64,000 nt of DNA from an uncultured Bacteroidales bacterium (GTDB taxonomy: Bacteria > Bacteroidota > Bacteroidia > Bacteroidales > Bacteroidaceae), in contig CADCDP010000016.1 of NCBI GenBank assembly GCA_902800305.1, forward strand, positions 1-64,000, given 5' to 3'. A model generated the notes under the pieces. It made no database searches, was not told where the DNA came from, and saw only the letters and a list, made by a program, of their open reading frames with translations. Positions 39,466 through 48,129 of this stretch are shown here, one piece after another (within the stretch, counting starts at the first letter, position 1; every line of letters starts with the position of its first letter). The position numbers and the translations under genes were made by a program.

Positions 39466-42308
39466 TATTTTTTGAGTACTACGTTGATCATTTTGCCAGG
39501 CACAACAATGACTTTTGCCACCGTGAAGCCTTCCATCCACTTGGCCGACTGTGGACAGGCAAGTGCAGCCTTTTCAGCCTCTTCCTTGCTGACATCAGCA
39601 GGGAACTCCAGTGGGAAACGTGCTTTACCGTTGAATGCCACCATCATCTTCACAGAGTCCTCTTTCAGGTAGTCCTCGTTGAAGGCTGGCCAAGGAGCAT
39701 CACAAACAGTAGTGGTGTGTCCCAGCAAGTGCCAGAGTTCTTCTGCCAAATGAGGACAGAATGGAGCCAACAGGATGGTGAGTGCTTCCTTCACCTCGCA
39801 GCTTGTGCTCTTCAGCTTGGTGAGTTCGTTCAGGCATACCATGAAGGCAGCGATGGACGTATTGTAAGAGAACACCTCGATGTCGGCAGTCACTTTCTTG
39901 ATGAGAGTATGCAAAGCTTTCAGTTCCTCCTTAGATGCAGCACCATCGGTTGCGTTGATGGTACCATCCTCATTCGTCATGAACTTCCATAGTTTCTTCA
40001 AGAATCTGTGGCAACCGTCAATACCGTTCGTGTCCCAAGGCTTGCTCTGCTCCACAGGACCCAGGAACATCTCATAGAGACGCAAAGTATCGGCACCAAA
40101 CTTCTCCACAATCATGTCGGGATTGACCACGTTGAACATACTCTTCGACATCTTCTCCACAGCCCATCCACAGATGTACTTGCCCTCATCGTTGAGGATA
40201 AACTCAGCAGTTGCATACTCAGGACGCCAAGCCTTGAAGGCTTCCACATCGAGGATGTCGGCACTCACAATGTTCACATCCACATGGATAGGAGTGACAT
40301 CGTAGCCATCCTTCTTATCAGACGAAACAAACGTGTTCGTGTCCTTGATGCGATACACAAAGTTGCTTCGTCCCTGAATCATGCCCTGATTGATGAGCTT
40401 CTGGAAAGGTTCTTCCTTGCAAGAGATGCCCAAATCGAACAGGAACTTGTTCCAGAAACGGCTGTAAATCAAGTGACCTGTAGCATGCTCACTACCACCC
40501 ACATAGAGGTCAACATTCTGCCAATACTCATCAGCATCCTTGCTTACAAGTGCCTCGTTGTTGTGTGGATCCATATAACGCAGATAGTAAGCCGAACTAC
40601 CTGCAAAACCAGGCATAGTGTAGAGTTCGATGGGGAACACCGTCTTGTTATCTATCTTCGTGTTCTCCACAATCTTCTTGTTCACCTCATCCCAAGCCCA
40701 AACGGTAGCATTGCCGAGTGGAGGCTCACCTGTCTCCGTAGGCAGGAACTTATCCACCTCTGGCAATTCGATAGGCAGACAATCCTCTGGAATCATCGTG
40801 GGGATGCCATTCTTGTAATACACAGGGAAAGGCTCACCCCAATAACGCTGACGAGAGAATATGGCATCGCGCAGACGGTAGTTCACCTTCACACGACCCA
40901 ATCCTGCTTCCTTCACATATTTTTTGGTGGCAGCAATCGCCTCCTTCACAGTCAATCCGTTGAGGCTGAAATCGATGTATGGCTTCACATCCTTGCGAGG
41001 TGAGTTGCATACAATACCTTCCTTGGCATCGTAACTCTCTTCACTAATGTCAGCACCCTCAATCAGAGGAATAATTGGCAAGTTGAAGTGCTTGGCAAAG
41101 GCGTAGTCACGGCTATCGTGAGCAGGCACAGCCATGATGGCACCCGTACCATAACCAGCCAATACATATTCTGAAATCCAGATAGGATTCTTCTCGCCTG
41201 TAAAAGGATTGATGGCATACGAGCCAGAGAACACACCCGTCACCTTGTGGTCAATCATGCGTTCACGCTCTGTGCGACCCTTCACATACTTGATATATTC
41301 CTCCACAGCAGCCTTCTGTTCAGGGGTCGTTACCTTCTCTACGAGTTCACTTTCAGGAGCCAAAACCATGAAAGTCACACCAAACATCGTGTCAGCACGC
41401 GTGGTGAAGATAGTAAAGCTCTCGTCGCTATCAGCAATTTGAAATTCCACTTCAGCACCTTCAGAGCGTCCAATCCAGTTCTTCTGCGTCTCCTTGATAG
41501 AATCACTCCACTGAATCGTCTCAAGGCCATCCAACAATCTTTGGGAATAAGCACTCACACGCAGGCACCACTGGCGCATCTTCTTCTGCTCCACAGGGAA
41601 ACCACCACGCACACTCACACCATCAACAACTTCATCATTCGCCAACACAGTGCCCAAACCTGCACACCAGTTCACCATCGTCTCACCCATAAAGGCAATG
41701 CGGTAGTTCATCAGCACATCACTCTGCTGCTTCTCATCCATTGCTTTCCATTCGGCAGCGGTGAACGAAAGGTTCTCTGTCTGAGCCACATCCAAGCCCT
41801 CTGTTCCCTTCTCTTCAAAGTGCTTAATTAACTGTTCAATAGGTTGAGCCGACTGGCATTTGTTGCAGAAGAACGAGTTGAACATCTTTTGGAAAGCCCA
41901 TTGTGTCCATTTGTAGTAGTTAGGAGCACAAGTGCGCACCTCTCTGTCCCAATCGAAGCAAAAGCCAATCTTGTCCAACTGCTCACGATAGCGGTCAATA
42001 TTCTGGAAGGTGGTCTTTTCTGGGTGCTGACCCGTCTGGATAGCATACTGCTCAGCGGGCAATCCATACGCATCATAACCCATTGGATTCAGGACATTAA
42101 AGCCCTGCAACCTTTTATACCTTGCATAGATGTCACTCGCAATATATCCCAGAGGGTGTCCCACGTGCAAACCTGCCCCACTCGGATAGGGGAACATATT
42201 CAACACATAAAACTTCGGTTTACTCTTATCCTCGACAACCTTGTAGATCTTTTCCTCCACCCACTTCTGTTGCCATTTTTTCTCAATCTCTCTAAAATTG
42301 TATTCCAT
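39465..42308 (-). CDS. leuS: Leucyl-tRNA synthetase
   Basis: A 947-residue class I synthetase charging tRNA-Leu. It has the HIGH box in [16 protein letters not shown], the editing domain around [20 protein letters not shown] and [20 protein letters not shown], and the KMSKS loop [14 protein letters not shown]. The anticodon-binding and C-terminal domains follow to [18 protein letters not shown]. Length is normal for Bacteroidota. It heads the operon with the YitT-type gene, thioesterase and dprA. Two promoter-like boxes lie upstream within dispersed repeats. Confidence 0.97.
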   Translation of the reverse strand: MEYNFREIEKKWQQKWVEEKIYKVVEDKSKPKFYVLNMFPYPSGAGLHVGHPLGYIASDIYARYKRLQGFNVLNPMGYDAYGLPAEQYAIQTGQHPEKTTFQNIDRYREQLDKIGFCFDWDREVRTCAPNYYKWTQWAFQKMFNSFFCNKCQSAQPIEQLIKHFEEKGTEGLDVAQTENLSFTAAEWKAMDEKQQSDVLMNYRIAFMGETMVNWCAGLGTVLANDEVVDGVSVRGGFPVEQKKMRQWCLRVSAYSQRLLDGLETIQWSDSIKETQKNWIGRSEGAEVEFQIADSDESFTIFTTRADTMFGVTFMVLAPESELVEKVTTPEQKAAVEEYIKYVKGRTERERMIDHKVTGVFSGSYAINPFTGEKNPIWISEYVLAGYGTGAIMAVPAHDSRDYAFAKHFNLPIIPLIEGADISEESYDAKEGIVCNSPRKDVKPYIDFSLNGLTVKEAIAATKKYVKEAGLGRVKVNYRLRDAIFSRQRYWGEPFPVYYKNGIPTMIPEDCLPIELPEVDKFLPTETGEPPLGNATVWAWDEVNKKIVENTKIDNKTVFPIELYTMPGFAGSSAYYLRYMDPHNNEALVSKDADEYWQNVDLYVGGSEHATGHLIYSRFWNKFLFDLGISCKEEPFQKLINQGMIQGRSNFVYRIKDTNTFVSSDKKDGYDVTPIHVDVNIVSADILDVEAFKAWRPEYATAEFILNDEGKYICGWAVEKMSKSMFNVVNPDMIVEKFGADTLRLYEMFLGPVEQSKPWDTNGIDGCHRFLKKLWKFMTNEDGTINATDGAASKEELKALHTLIKKVTADIEVFSYNTSIAAFMVCLNELTKLKSTSCEVKEALTILLAPFCPHLAEELWHLLGHTTTVCDAPWPAFNEDYLKEDSVKMMVAFNGKARFPLEFPADVSKEEAEKAALACPQSAKWMEGFTVAKVIVVPGKMINVVLKK

Positions 42309-42333
42309 TTTGTTTCAGTAGTTTAATTTTGAG

Positions 42334-42431
42334 TGCAAAGGTACGAAAATTAAATGATAAATGATAAATGATAAATGATAAATGAGCACAATACAAAGGG
42401 AAAAAGCCTTTTTTCACTTTTATTGTCGAAC
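42334..42431 (-). repeat. 98-bp inverted promoter repeat, left copy (leuS)
   Basis: These 98 bases match the reverse complement of 47386-47483 at 95 positions. They carry the leuS -7 box (CGTACCTTTGCA; minus strand 42343-42336), four ATTTATC heptamers and an ATTGTCGAAC end. The two copies face outward and enclose the accessory island. Confidence 0.9.
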
Positions 42432-42451
42432 GTGAGTACTTTCGACAGAGT

Positions 42452-42525
42452 CAAAGGTACGAAAATTTTGGGTAAGAGAGTGAAAAGAGAGCTTGTTATC
42501 TTTTCCGAACGGGAAAAATTTATGC
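42452..42525 (-). repeat. 74-bp promoter repeat, copy upstream of leuS
   Basis: Reverse complement of 32987-33060 with two differences. It supplies a second possible -7 box (42459-42452) about 116 bp upstream of the first, so leuS may have tandem promoters. Confidence 0.8.
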
Positions 42526-42540
42526 AAAAAGACAAATTAT

Positions 42541-42930
42541 TTAAGGCTTCCCATCCTCTACAACCTCCACAGCATCTTCTTGTTCATAATAATAGGAATA
42601 GTCGATGCCCTTCATGAACAACTCGCGGTCATCGATGCGGTCAGTCAAAGCTTTTTGGAGTAAATGCTTGATGGCATTAGCATCAGTCACACGTTTCTTG
42701 CCATCAGGAGCAGTCAGTTTCAACTGGTTAGTGGCACTAACCACTTCATTCTGTTCCTTTTTCAGCTTCGTTTTCAAATATTTCCAATAGTTACGGTTTT
42801 TCTGGTAATCGTTTTGCTCATTAATGGCTCCAACTATATCAAGTACAGAGAACCACCACTTGGAATGTTCCTCGTCCCAAATGGCTCGCACCTCATAATC
42901 CTTATAAAAACGAATAGACTTCTTACTCAT
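42541..42930 (-). CDS. BRO-family/antirepressor-like protein
   Basis: A 129-residue protein that begins FYKDYEVRAIWDEEHSKWWF and SVLDIVGAINEQNDYQKNRN. This is the N-terminal BRO-type DNA-binding fold found in phage antirepressors and in many chromosomal Bacteroidota proteins. The middle reads YWKYLKTKLKKEQNEV and KLTAPDGKKRVTDA, and the end (KGIDYSYYYEQEDAVEV) is acidic. Its role is unknown. It lies 11 bp downstream of the shortened RhuM gene and is probably co-transcribed with it. Members are often carried on mobile DNA. Confidence 0.7.
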   Translation of the reverse strand: MSKKSIRFYKDYEVRAIWDEEHSKWWFSVLDIVGAINEQNDYQKNRNYWKYLKTKLKKEQNEVVSATNQLKLTAPDGKKRVTDANAIKHLLQKALTDRIDDRELFMKGIDYSYYYEQEDAVEVVEDGKP

Positions 42931-42941
42931 ATTTCGCCCTC

Positions 42942-43538
42942 CTATACTTTTGTGCTACTCAGTTTCTTCTGTTCCCGTTCAAATTGCTCCAAGAAATGAA
43001 TCTCAACAGGTGTCAGTTCATTTTTCGTCCGCTCCTTGAATTTGTCATAATCAGCATCTGCCTTCGCTTTTGCCAGTTGTGCAGAGACACGTCCTGCATG
43101 AGTCAGAATGTCTTTCCGAGAAATACGCAGGAAATCATCGAGAATGGCAATCCAGTCCTTCATATACATAGGACGATGCTCCTCTGCTTGAAGTTCCGCA
43201 AAATCGAGGAACTGCACACCACGATAGGAATGTACACGATAGCCCACGCTGATAATCGTATCGAGGTTAAAATACTCAACAAGATGTGTCTGTACTTTCC
43301 CCTCAATCGCGCCATGCTGAATGGTTGTTGCAAAATTTGCAACGACCACTTCTTTTTGTAGTTCCCCCTCCTCAAACACATTCTTAATATGCCTTGATAT
43401 GGTAGATTTATTGCGTTGAAACAACTCCGCCATCTGATCAAGGCTAAGCCACACCGTCTCCCCTTGCAACCTTACCTCAATACGCGAATCTCCATCAGGA
43501 GTTTGATACAACAGTATTTGTCCTTTATCTTCGTTCAT
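42942..43538 (-). CDS. RhuM-family protein with internal deletion
   Basis: A 198-residue protein of the RhuM family (named after a Salmonella SPI-3 gene; biochemical function unknown). The start at 43538 gives MNEDKGQILLYQTPDG. The N-terminal helix-turn-helix region is intact (WLSLDQMAELFQRNKSTISR, HLVEYFNLDTIISVGYRVHS). After YRGVQF the sequence jumps to LDFAELQAEEHRPMYMKDW and on to the usual C-terminus (PVEIHFLEQFEREQKKLSST). Full-length members are about 330 residues, so roughly 100 residues of the middle are missing, in frame. A pseudogene that kept its frame is likely; a -7 box precedes it. Confidence 0.75.
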   Translation of the reverse strand: MNEDKGQILLYQTPDGDSRIEVRLQGETVWLSLDQMAELFQRNKSTISRHIKNVFEEGELQKEVVVANFATTIQHGAIEGKVQTHLVEYFNLDTIISVGYRVHSYRGVQFLDFAELQAEEHRPMYMKDWIAILDDFLRISRKDILTHAGRVSAQLAKAKADADYDKFKERTKNELTPVEIHFLEQFEREQKKLSSTKV

Positions 43539-43552
43539 GTTTCTTTTTTTTG

Positions 43553-43560
43553 CAAAGTTA
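43553..43560 (-). promoter_or_regulatory. -7 box of the rhuM-like gene
   Basis: Minus-strand TAACTTTG, 15 bases before the start codon. Confidence 0.4.
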
Positions 43561-43760
43561 ATCATTTTTTTCAAACTCATCATCATAATTACCTTCCGCC
43601 CTTCATCGTATTTACGTTGTGCTCGTCACCATAATTACGTTAGGCTCGCTATGAGAAGAGACGTCACCTCTTACCGTCGGGTGAGTCTATATTTCCGTGA
43701 CAAACACGAGGACTCTTTTTCGATGGCAATACACAAGGCATTTATAACGCTGTGTGGCAT

Positions 43761-43914
43761 AGCGTTTCACCGTTTCAGCGTTTCAGCAGGGTAATGAGGG
43801 GTGTACAAAGTTCCTAATTTATATATAACTACTTTATTATTATATAGTTATAAGTAATTTTAAAGAAGGTGTAACCCCTCTTTCCCGAGTGAAACGCTGA
43901 AACGGTGAAACGCT
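43761..43914. repeat. Palindromic element H (8-bp GTTTCASC arms)
   Basis: Arms 43761-43785 and 43890-43914 are 25 bp and perfectly complementary, each three GTTTCASC-type octamers. Complementarity continues imperfectly inward (GAGGGGTGTAC against GTAACCCCTC) to an AT-rich centre that can also pair (TATAACTA against TAGTTATA). The core differs from elements A-G. No gene lies in 43561-43930. The small hairpin TTCGTCA/TGACGAA at 43921-43941 follows at the end of the DinD fragment. Confidence 0.8.
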
Positions 43915-43930
43915 TTCAAATTCGTCAGCA

Positions 43931-44227
43931 CTATTGACGAAATCTCCTTGCATGCATATACACGATAAAATTTTCGGCATTTATCTCTTTTTCAGCACCT
44001 TTAGGCATGGGTATCGTTTTGTTGACGTCAGCAAAATAATCGGAGACTGTCTGTCCAGCATTTGTACAAGCCTCTTTCGCCTTGTCAATCACGTTGTTAA
44101 AGTTACGCCACTGGGTATATCCCAACAAAGAACACAAATTTCTTGCACTCCAGCATTCGGTTTCATCAATCATGCATACTGCATCTTCATAACTCTTGAA
44201 CAGAGCCTGTATTTCTTCTTTCTTCAT
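43931..44227 (-). pseudogene. DinD N-terminal fragment
   Basis: A 98-codon frame starting MKKEEIQALFKSYEDAVCMI. It matches the opening of DNA-damage-inducible protein D: ECWSARNLCSLLGYTQWRNF, NVIDKAKEACTNAGQTVSDY, PKGAEKEINAENF. DinD proteins are about 275 residues and interact with RecA in E. coli. Here homology stops near residue 88, followed by ten unrelated residues and a TAG in front of palindromic element H. I therefore call it truncated, possibly by the recombination that left the palindrome. Confidence 0.75.
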
Positions 44228-44242
44228 TCTCCTATTTTTGTA

Positions 44243-44250
44243 CAAAGTTA
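44243..44250 (-). promoter_or_regulatory. -7 box of the dinD fragment
   Basis: Minus-strand TAACTTTG, 15 bases before the start codon. Confidence 0.4.
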
Positions 44251-44323
44251 ATCAATTATTTCGGGATAATCAGTAGAACCGTCCCCTTGATCCTTTTCAT
44301 TTCTAAATACGCATCCATGTATA

Positions 44324-46315
44324 TTAATCGATATTCCAAATAGCATCCATTTCCCCGCCAAGAGCATCGTATATGGAATCCTCGCGAGAATAGTTTTCCC
44401 AACCTGTTCCTCGGTCTTCTTTTGTATATCTAAATTGTCCATCCCATATGTAATCCCCCTCATCATCTAAAAGAACCATCCCATCTTCCATTTCAGCTGT
44501 TTCATGAACGATCGAATCATGTTCTTCATCATACCAACCAATTTCAATGTTATCTTCATCATATTTATCTAAGATAATACATAAATTATCATCCATGTCA
44601 ATCGTTGAATATTCTATTGGAAGAATTAACTTCCCAGACGGAGAACAAATACCATATGATTCGCCATCAGAGACGACAAACAAAAACTTCAATTTTGATT
44701 CTTGCGAATAATCTAAAGTTCGCTCGATATAAACTTTAACGTCTTGGTACAATGGCTCTAAAACAAACTTTCCTTCTCTGATAATCCCAACATTACCAGC
44801 GAAATTTGTGAATTTTATGAACTTCTTGTTTTCTAAGACTCTTATTGAATAGCCCTTATTAAAAGGGATGCCTTGAAGTTTTATTTTATGATTAATAAAC
44901 AAATCACATGTGTTATCCTCATCTTTGCCAATAACACCTACATAATATACATTCTCATCGTCTTCGATAGGCAATGACTTGATGTAATCATATTTACAAT
45001 CTATTATCTTTTTGTATTTCTCCTCATGCCAATTTTCCATGTGATACACGCCACACTTTTCTATCATATAATGTTCCTTTGTACCTTTCGTAAAATCTAT
45101 GACGTCAGAAGAGGGCACTTTTGTTTTAACAACAAACAAATCCTCATATCCTAGCATATGTCTGAAAGAGATATCGGGAATGGAGAAATCCTCATCGGTT
45201 TTATCATTATGACGAGTAATATCAGTCCCTTTAACATTATAATAGGCATCTGTATCATTGTCTTCAATAAGAGAAGAGTTTACTTTCATTACAATGGTGC
45301 CCCCAATTTCTTTTATTGTAGAGATTTCTCCAACAACATTGAATTTTCTAAGTAATTTAAAAGATGCATCAAATACATGTCCAATAGTGTTCCTAACAGG
45401 TGTTTCTTGGGATTCAAAGCTCCAATCATCTTCGTCATCATAATAATCTTGTATAGGAAAATGATTTTTTTCATATAAAACCACAATATCTTTATATGTT
45501 TTCGCAAAACCCCATTGACATTCGTCACCTTCAGGAATCTCTATTTCTTTACCTTCCGAGAGTTCATACGCTAATCCATCATATGGAAATAAAAGATAGG
45601 AAATTGAATTCACCTCCCAGATTTCAAAATCACAATAACTTTCATACAATATGTTAAAATCCTTGTCATAAACAATCAATTCATCTCCATCATATACAAC
45701 AATCTTATTGCCGAAGTAATAAGTAAAAACTCCTATATGACAAATATCTTTTTCCCTTGAAATTATTGTGTCCATCAGCGGCTTTTCCACCCATCTTTCA
45801 ACCTCACTCATATGAGCTTTTGCATATTGCTTTTTCTTGTGATAATTAATGGCCACATAGTTTTCTTCTTGTACAAAATCAAAAACATCTTCACTAAATT
45901 CTTTATCGTAAAAATCCAGGTATTTCAACTCAGTATATTGGTCATCACTATCATTCCCCCATAAAAAGAAATATTTCCCATCTTTGGGCTTATAGGACTT
46001 TGCTTCACCTTTATTAGATGGCTCGCAATAGTGATAACCATCATTATCCAAACATAATAATATGTCACCTTGTAAATGGGAATACGATATATAAGATTTT
46101 TGGGCAAAATTATCTAACACATTAAATTTCCCATCTTTTTGGAAGAACCATCTCCCATTTTCATGAAATGGAGCAATGTTTTCATACCCCAGATGTTTCA
46201 GAAGCTCTTTTTGGAACATCATAGTATCAAACATAAACTTTGCTGAAGCAACAAGCTCGCGAGGAAGATTTGTCTCTATTTTGAATCGAATATTATCAAA
46301 AAAATCTCGTGTCAT
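44324..46315 (-). CDS. AT-rich 663-residue protein, not recognised
   Basis: I do not recognise this protein. It has no signal peptide or membrane segment and is acidic and aromatic. It is built of short beta-strand phrases that repeat loosely, for example NGRWFFQKDGKFNVL, NKIVVYDGDELIVYDKDFNI, GNVGIIREGKFVLEPLYQDV, GICSPSGKLILPIEY and DDEGDYIWDGQFRYTKED. The 'G.i...GK.vl.p.Y' phrases are like WG repeats, which fold as a propeller-like array. Base composition is clearly more AT-rich than the neighbours, a sign of horizontal acquisition. It stands alone on the minus strand between the DinD fragment and the GIY-YIG gene; an immunity or defence-associated role is only a guess. Confidence 0.7.
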   Translation of the reverse strand: MTRDFFDNIRFKIETNLPRELVASAKFMFDTMMFQKELLKHLGYENIAPFHENGRWFFQKDGKFNVLDNFAQKSYISYSHLQGDILLCLDNDGYHYCEPSNKGEAKSYKPKDGKYFFLWGNDSDDQYTELKYLDFYDKEFSEDVFDFVQEENYVAINYHKKKQYAKAHMSEVERWVEKPLMDTIISREKDICHIGVFTYYFGNKIVVYDGDELIVYDKDFNILYESYCDFEIWEVNSISYLLFPYDGLAYELSEGKEIEIPEGDECQWGFAKTYKDIVVLYEKNHFPIQDYYDDEDDWSFESQETPVRNTIGHVFDASFKLLRKFNVVGEISTIKEIGGTIVMKVNSSLIEDNDTDAYYNVKGTDITRHNDKTDEDFSIPDISFRHMLGYEDLFVVKTKVPSSDVIDFTKGTKEHYMIEKCGVYHMENWHEEKYKKIIDCKYDYIKSLPIEDDENVYYVGVIGKDEDNTCDLFINHKIKLQGIPFNKGYSIRVLENKKFIKFTNFAGNVGIIREGKFVLEPLYQDVKVYIERTLDYSQESKLKFLFVVSDGESYGICSPSGKLILPIEYSTIDMDDNLCIILDKYDEDNIEIGWYDEEHDSIVHETAEMEDGMVLLDDEGDYIWDGQFRYTKEDRGTGWENYSREDSIYDALGGEMDAIWNID

Positions 46316-46472
46316 TTTCTTTCTATATTATTTATAATCGAATACAATTACTACATCAACTTTCATCATCTTGTTTCCGTATGTATTATCACTGATTGAT
46401 GGATTGAGTTTCTGTTTTGCTCTTCAACTTTTTCTTTTTCAATAATGTTATCGAAAGAATCCTTGCTTACAT
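46316..46472. other. AT-rich spacer, nothing recognised
   Basis: No gene, promoter or hairpin is evident between the two minus-strand island genes. Confidence 0.4.
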
Positions 46473-47117
46473 CTAAATTTCTTTTTCTTTCCTAATCTCA
46501 TCCAGCACTTTCCCATTATACGAGAAATACTTGGCACCTTGATAGGCACCAGAGGTGTTGCGATGTTCTTCTGGCATAAATGTACCGACGAAGGGGGAGA
46601 GTTTATAGATGCGCCCCTCATATTCGATACTGTCGTCAGAGGAAACTTTCACGACAAGTCCCGTTGGGTCAAAGGTGATTTGTTCGCCAATCTTGATGCC
46701 ACACATAGAGAACTTGAAGCGAGGACGTTTCACCTCTCGCTTCTGTGGCTCCTTATGTTCGCTTTCCACGATGGGTTTATTATCCTCGTAGAGTGTCACT
46801 TCTGCATCGTCTATCGCGCTGGCAATATCGCGGAATATATCAAGTGCCATCTGTGGAGCCACATTGAAGAACTCTCGGTTTTGGCGAATTCGCAAATCGG
46901 TGAGGCGATCAATGGTCTTATGCACCAACTTCTCCACTTCGTTGTATTTCGTGGTTTTCATCGTGGCGAATATCTCAAAAGGCAAGGGAACAGCAGTATT
47001 ATCCAGTTCTTTGCTTCTCACATCCACAGGACGCGAGCTCTTTCCTATCTTCACCCAATCTTCACGGAAACTGGGATTGGTCAATATATAAACGTAGCCA
47101 GGTTCGTTGGCAGCCAT
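46473..47117 (-). CDS. GIY-YIG (T5orf172-type) nuclease with RAMA-like domain
   Basis: A 214-residue protein. The N-terminal domain is a T5orf172-type GIY-YIG nuclease: GYVYILTNPSF, then DWVKIGKSSRPVDVRSKEL, then VPLPFEIFATMKT and EVEKLVHKTID, and a conserved REFFNV with catalytic-type Glu. The C-terminal ~75 residues (FSMCGIKIGEQITFD, DSIEYEGRIYKLSPFVG, GAKYFSYNGKVLDEIRKE) resemble the RAMA/DUF4357 domain that accompanies restriction and modification enzymes. A role in DNA restriction or anti-phage defence is inferred. It is the outermost gene of the island and has its own -7 box. Confidence 0.82.
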   Translation of the reverse strand: MAANEPGYVYILTNPSFREDWVKIGKSSRPVDVRSKELDNTAVPLPFEIFATMKTTKYNEVEKLVHKTIDRLTDLRIRQNREFFNVAPQMALDIFRDIASAIDDAEVTLYEDNKPIVESEHKEPQKREVKRPRFKFSMCGIKIGEQITFDPTGLVVKVSSDDSIEYEGRIYKLSPFVGTFMPEEHRNTSGAYQGAKYFSYNGKVLDEIRKEKEI

Positions 47118-47145
47118 CTTATTCTTAGGTTTTAGATTTCAATCG

Positions 47146-47153
47146 CAAAGTTA
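47146..47153 (-). promoter_or_regulatory. -7 box of the GIY-YIG gene
   Basis: Minus-strand TAACTTTG, 28 bases before the start codon; a TTTG at 47180-47177 is a possible -33 box at a long spacing. Confidence 0.45.
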
Positions 47154-47283
47154 CATCATTTCCTTATCATTTCCAACAAATGAAATGGAAAATGAAAGTT
47201 AGGACACCCTATTTCGGATGTTCTTCTGTTCGTTTTTTACAAAAAGGAATGGCCTTTTTGCCAACACTTTCCCTATAGGCTTC

Positions 47284-47352
47284 GTCGTTGCCTCGCATGA
47301 CTCTACGTCGTTGCCCCTCGTGACTCTACGTCGTTGCCCCTTGAGACTCTAC
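47284..47352. repeat. 23-bp tandem repeats, copy 3
   Basis: Three units GTCGTTGCCCCTCGTGACTC-type (starts 47284, 47307, 47330), nearly identical to each other and, reversed, to the array at 32827. Also related to 22274. It stands about 120 bp upstream of the FKBP -7 box. Confidence 0.8.
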
Positions 47353-47385
47353 GACGAAGACCCAACGGGAGTTTGCGCAGTAAAT

Positions 47386-47483
47386 GTTCGACAATAAAAG
47401 TTAAAAAAGGCTTTTCCCCTTTGTATTGTACTCATTTATCATTTATCATTTATCATTTATCATTTAATTTTCGTACCTTTGCA
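47386..47483 (+). repeat. 98-bp inverted promoter repeat, right copy (FKBP)
   Basis: Inverted partner of 42334-42431 (95 of 98 positions). It holds four ATTTATC heptamers and the -7 box TACCTTTG at 47474-47481, 40 bases before the FKBP start codon. Confidence 0.9.
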
Positions 47484-47520
47484 CCCGTTTTGGGAAATTT
47501 ATCAAAAAAATTGAAGAACA

Positions 47521-48129
47521 ATGGATAAACTAAGTTATGGGCTTGGGTTGGGCATTGGCCAACAGCTCAAGCAGATGGGGTTACATGGCCGTTTGGTGGT
47601 GGAGGACTTTATGGCTTCCATCGTGGATGTGCTGGAAGATAATCCCTTGAAGGTGAGCCATCAGGAGGCACAGCAAACCGTGAACGCTTTCTTCCAAAGG
47701 ATGGAAGCCGAGCAGAATGCCAAGAAGGCTGAGGCAGGAAAGGCTGCCAAGGCTGAAGGTGAGAAGTTCCTTGCTGAGAATGCCAAGAAGGAGGGCGTGA
47801 CGGTGACGAAGAGTGGCTTGCAATATGAGGTGCTGACGGAAGGCACGGGACGGAAACCCAAGGCTACGGATACAGTGCGCTGCCACTACGAGGGACGATT
47901 GCTCGATGGCACCATCTTCGACAGCAGTTACAAGCGCAACGCACCAGCCGACTTCGGTTTGCAGCAGGTCATCGCAGGTTGGACAGAAGGTGTGCAACTG
48001 ATGGGCGAAGGTGCCAAATATCGCTTCTACATCCCTTATATGCTGGCATACGGCGAGGGTGGCGCAGGTGCGTCGATTCCGCCTTTCGCCACACTCATTT
48101 TCGATGTAGAACTGATTAAAGTGCTTTAA
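47521..48129 (+). CDS. FKBP-type peptidyl-prolyl isomerase
   Basis: A 202-residue isomerase of the FklB/Mip-like architecture. The helical N-terminal dimerisation part (LSYGLGLGIGQQLKQMGLHG, EAQQTVNAFFQRMEAEQNAK) is joined by a long helix to the FKBP domain, with VTKSGLQYEVLTEGTGRKPK, DTVRCHYEGRLLDGTIFDSS, VIAGWTEGVQLMGEGAKYRF and IPPFATLIFDVELIKV. There is no signal peptide, so it is probably cytoplasmic. It catalyses proline isomerisation during folding. The stop codon overlaps that of the convergent peptidase fusion gene (48126-48129). Confidence 0.94.
   Translation: MDKLSYGLGLGIGQQLKQMGLHGRLVVEDFMASIVDVLEDNPLKVSHQEAQQTVNAFFQRMEAEQNAKKAEAGKAAKAEGEKFLAENAKKEGVTVTKSGLQYEVLTEGTGRKPKATDTVRCHYEGRLLDGTIFDSSYKRNAPADFGLQQVIAGWTEGVQLMGEGAKYRFYIPYMLAYGEGGAGASIPPFATLIFDVELIKVL

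Noticed and set aside
42334..47483. Composite transposon with 98-bp terminal inverted repeats
   Set aside because: The repeats are functional promoter regions of leuS and the FKBP gene, there is no transposase between them, and I see no target-site duplication outside them.
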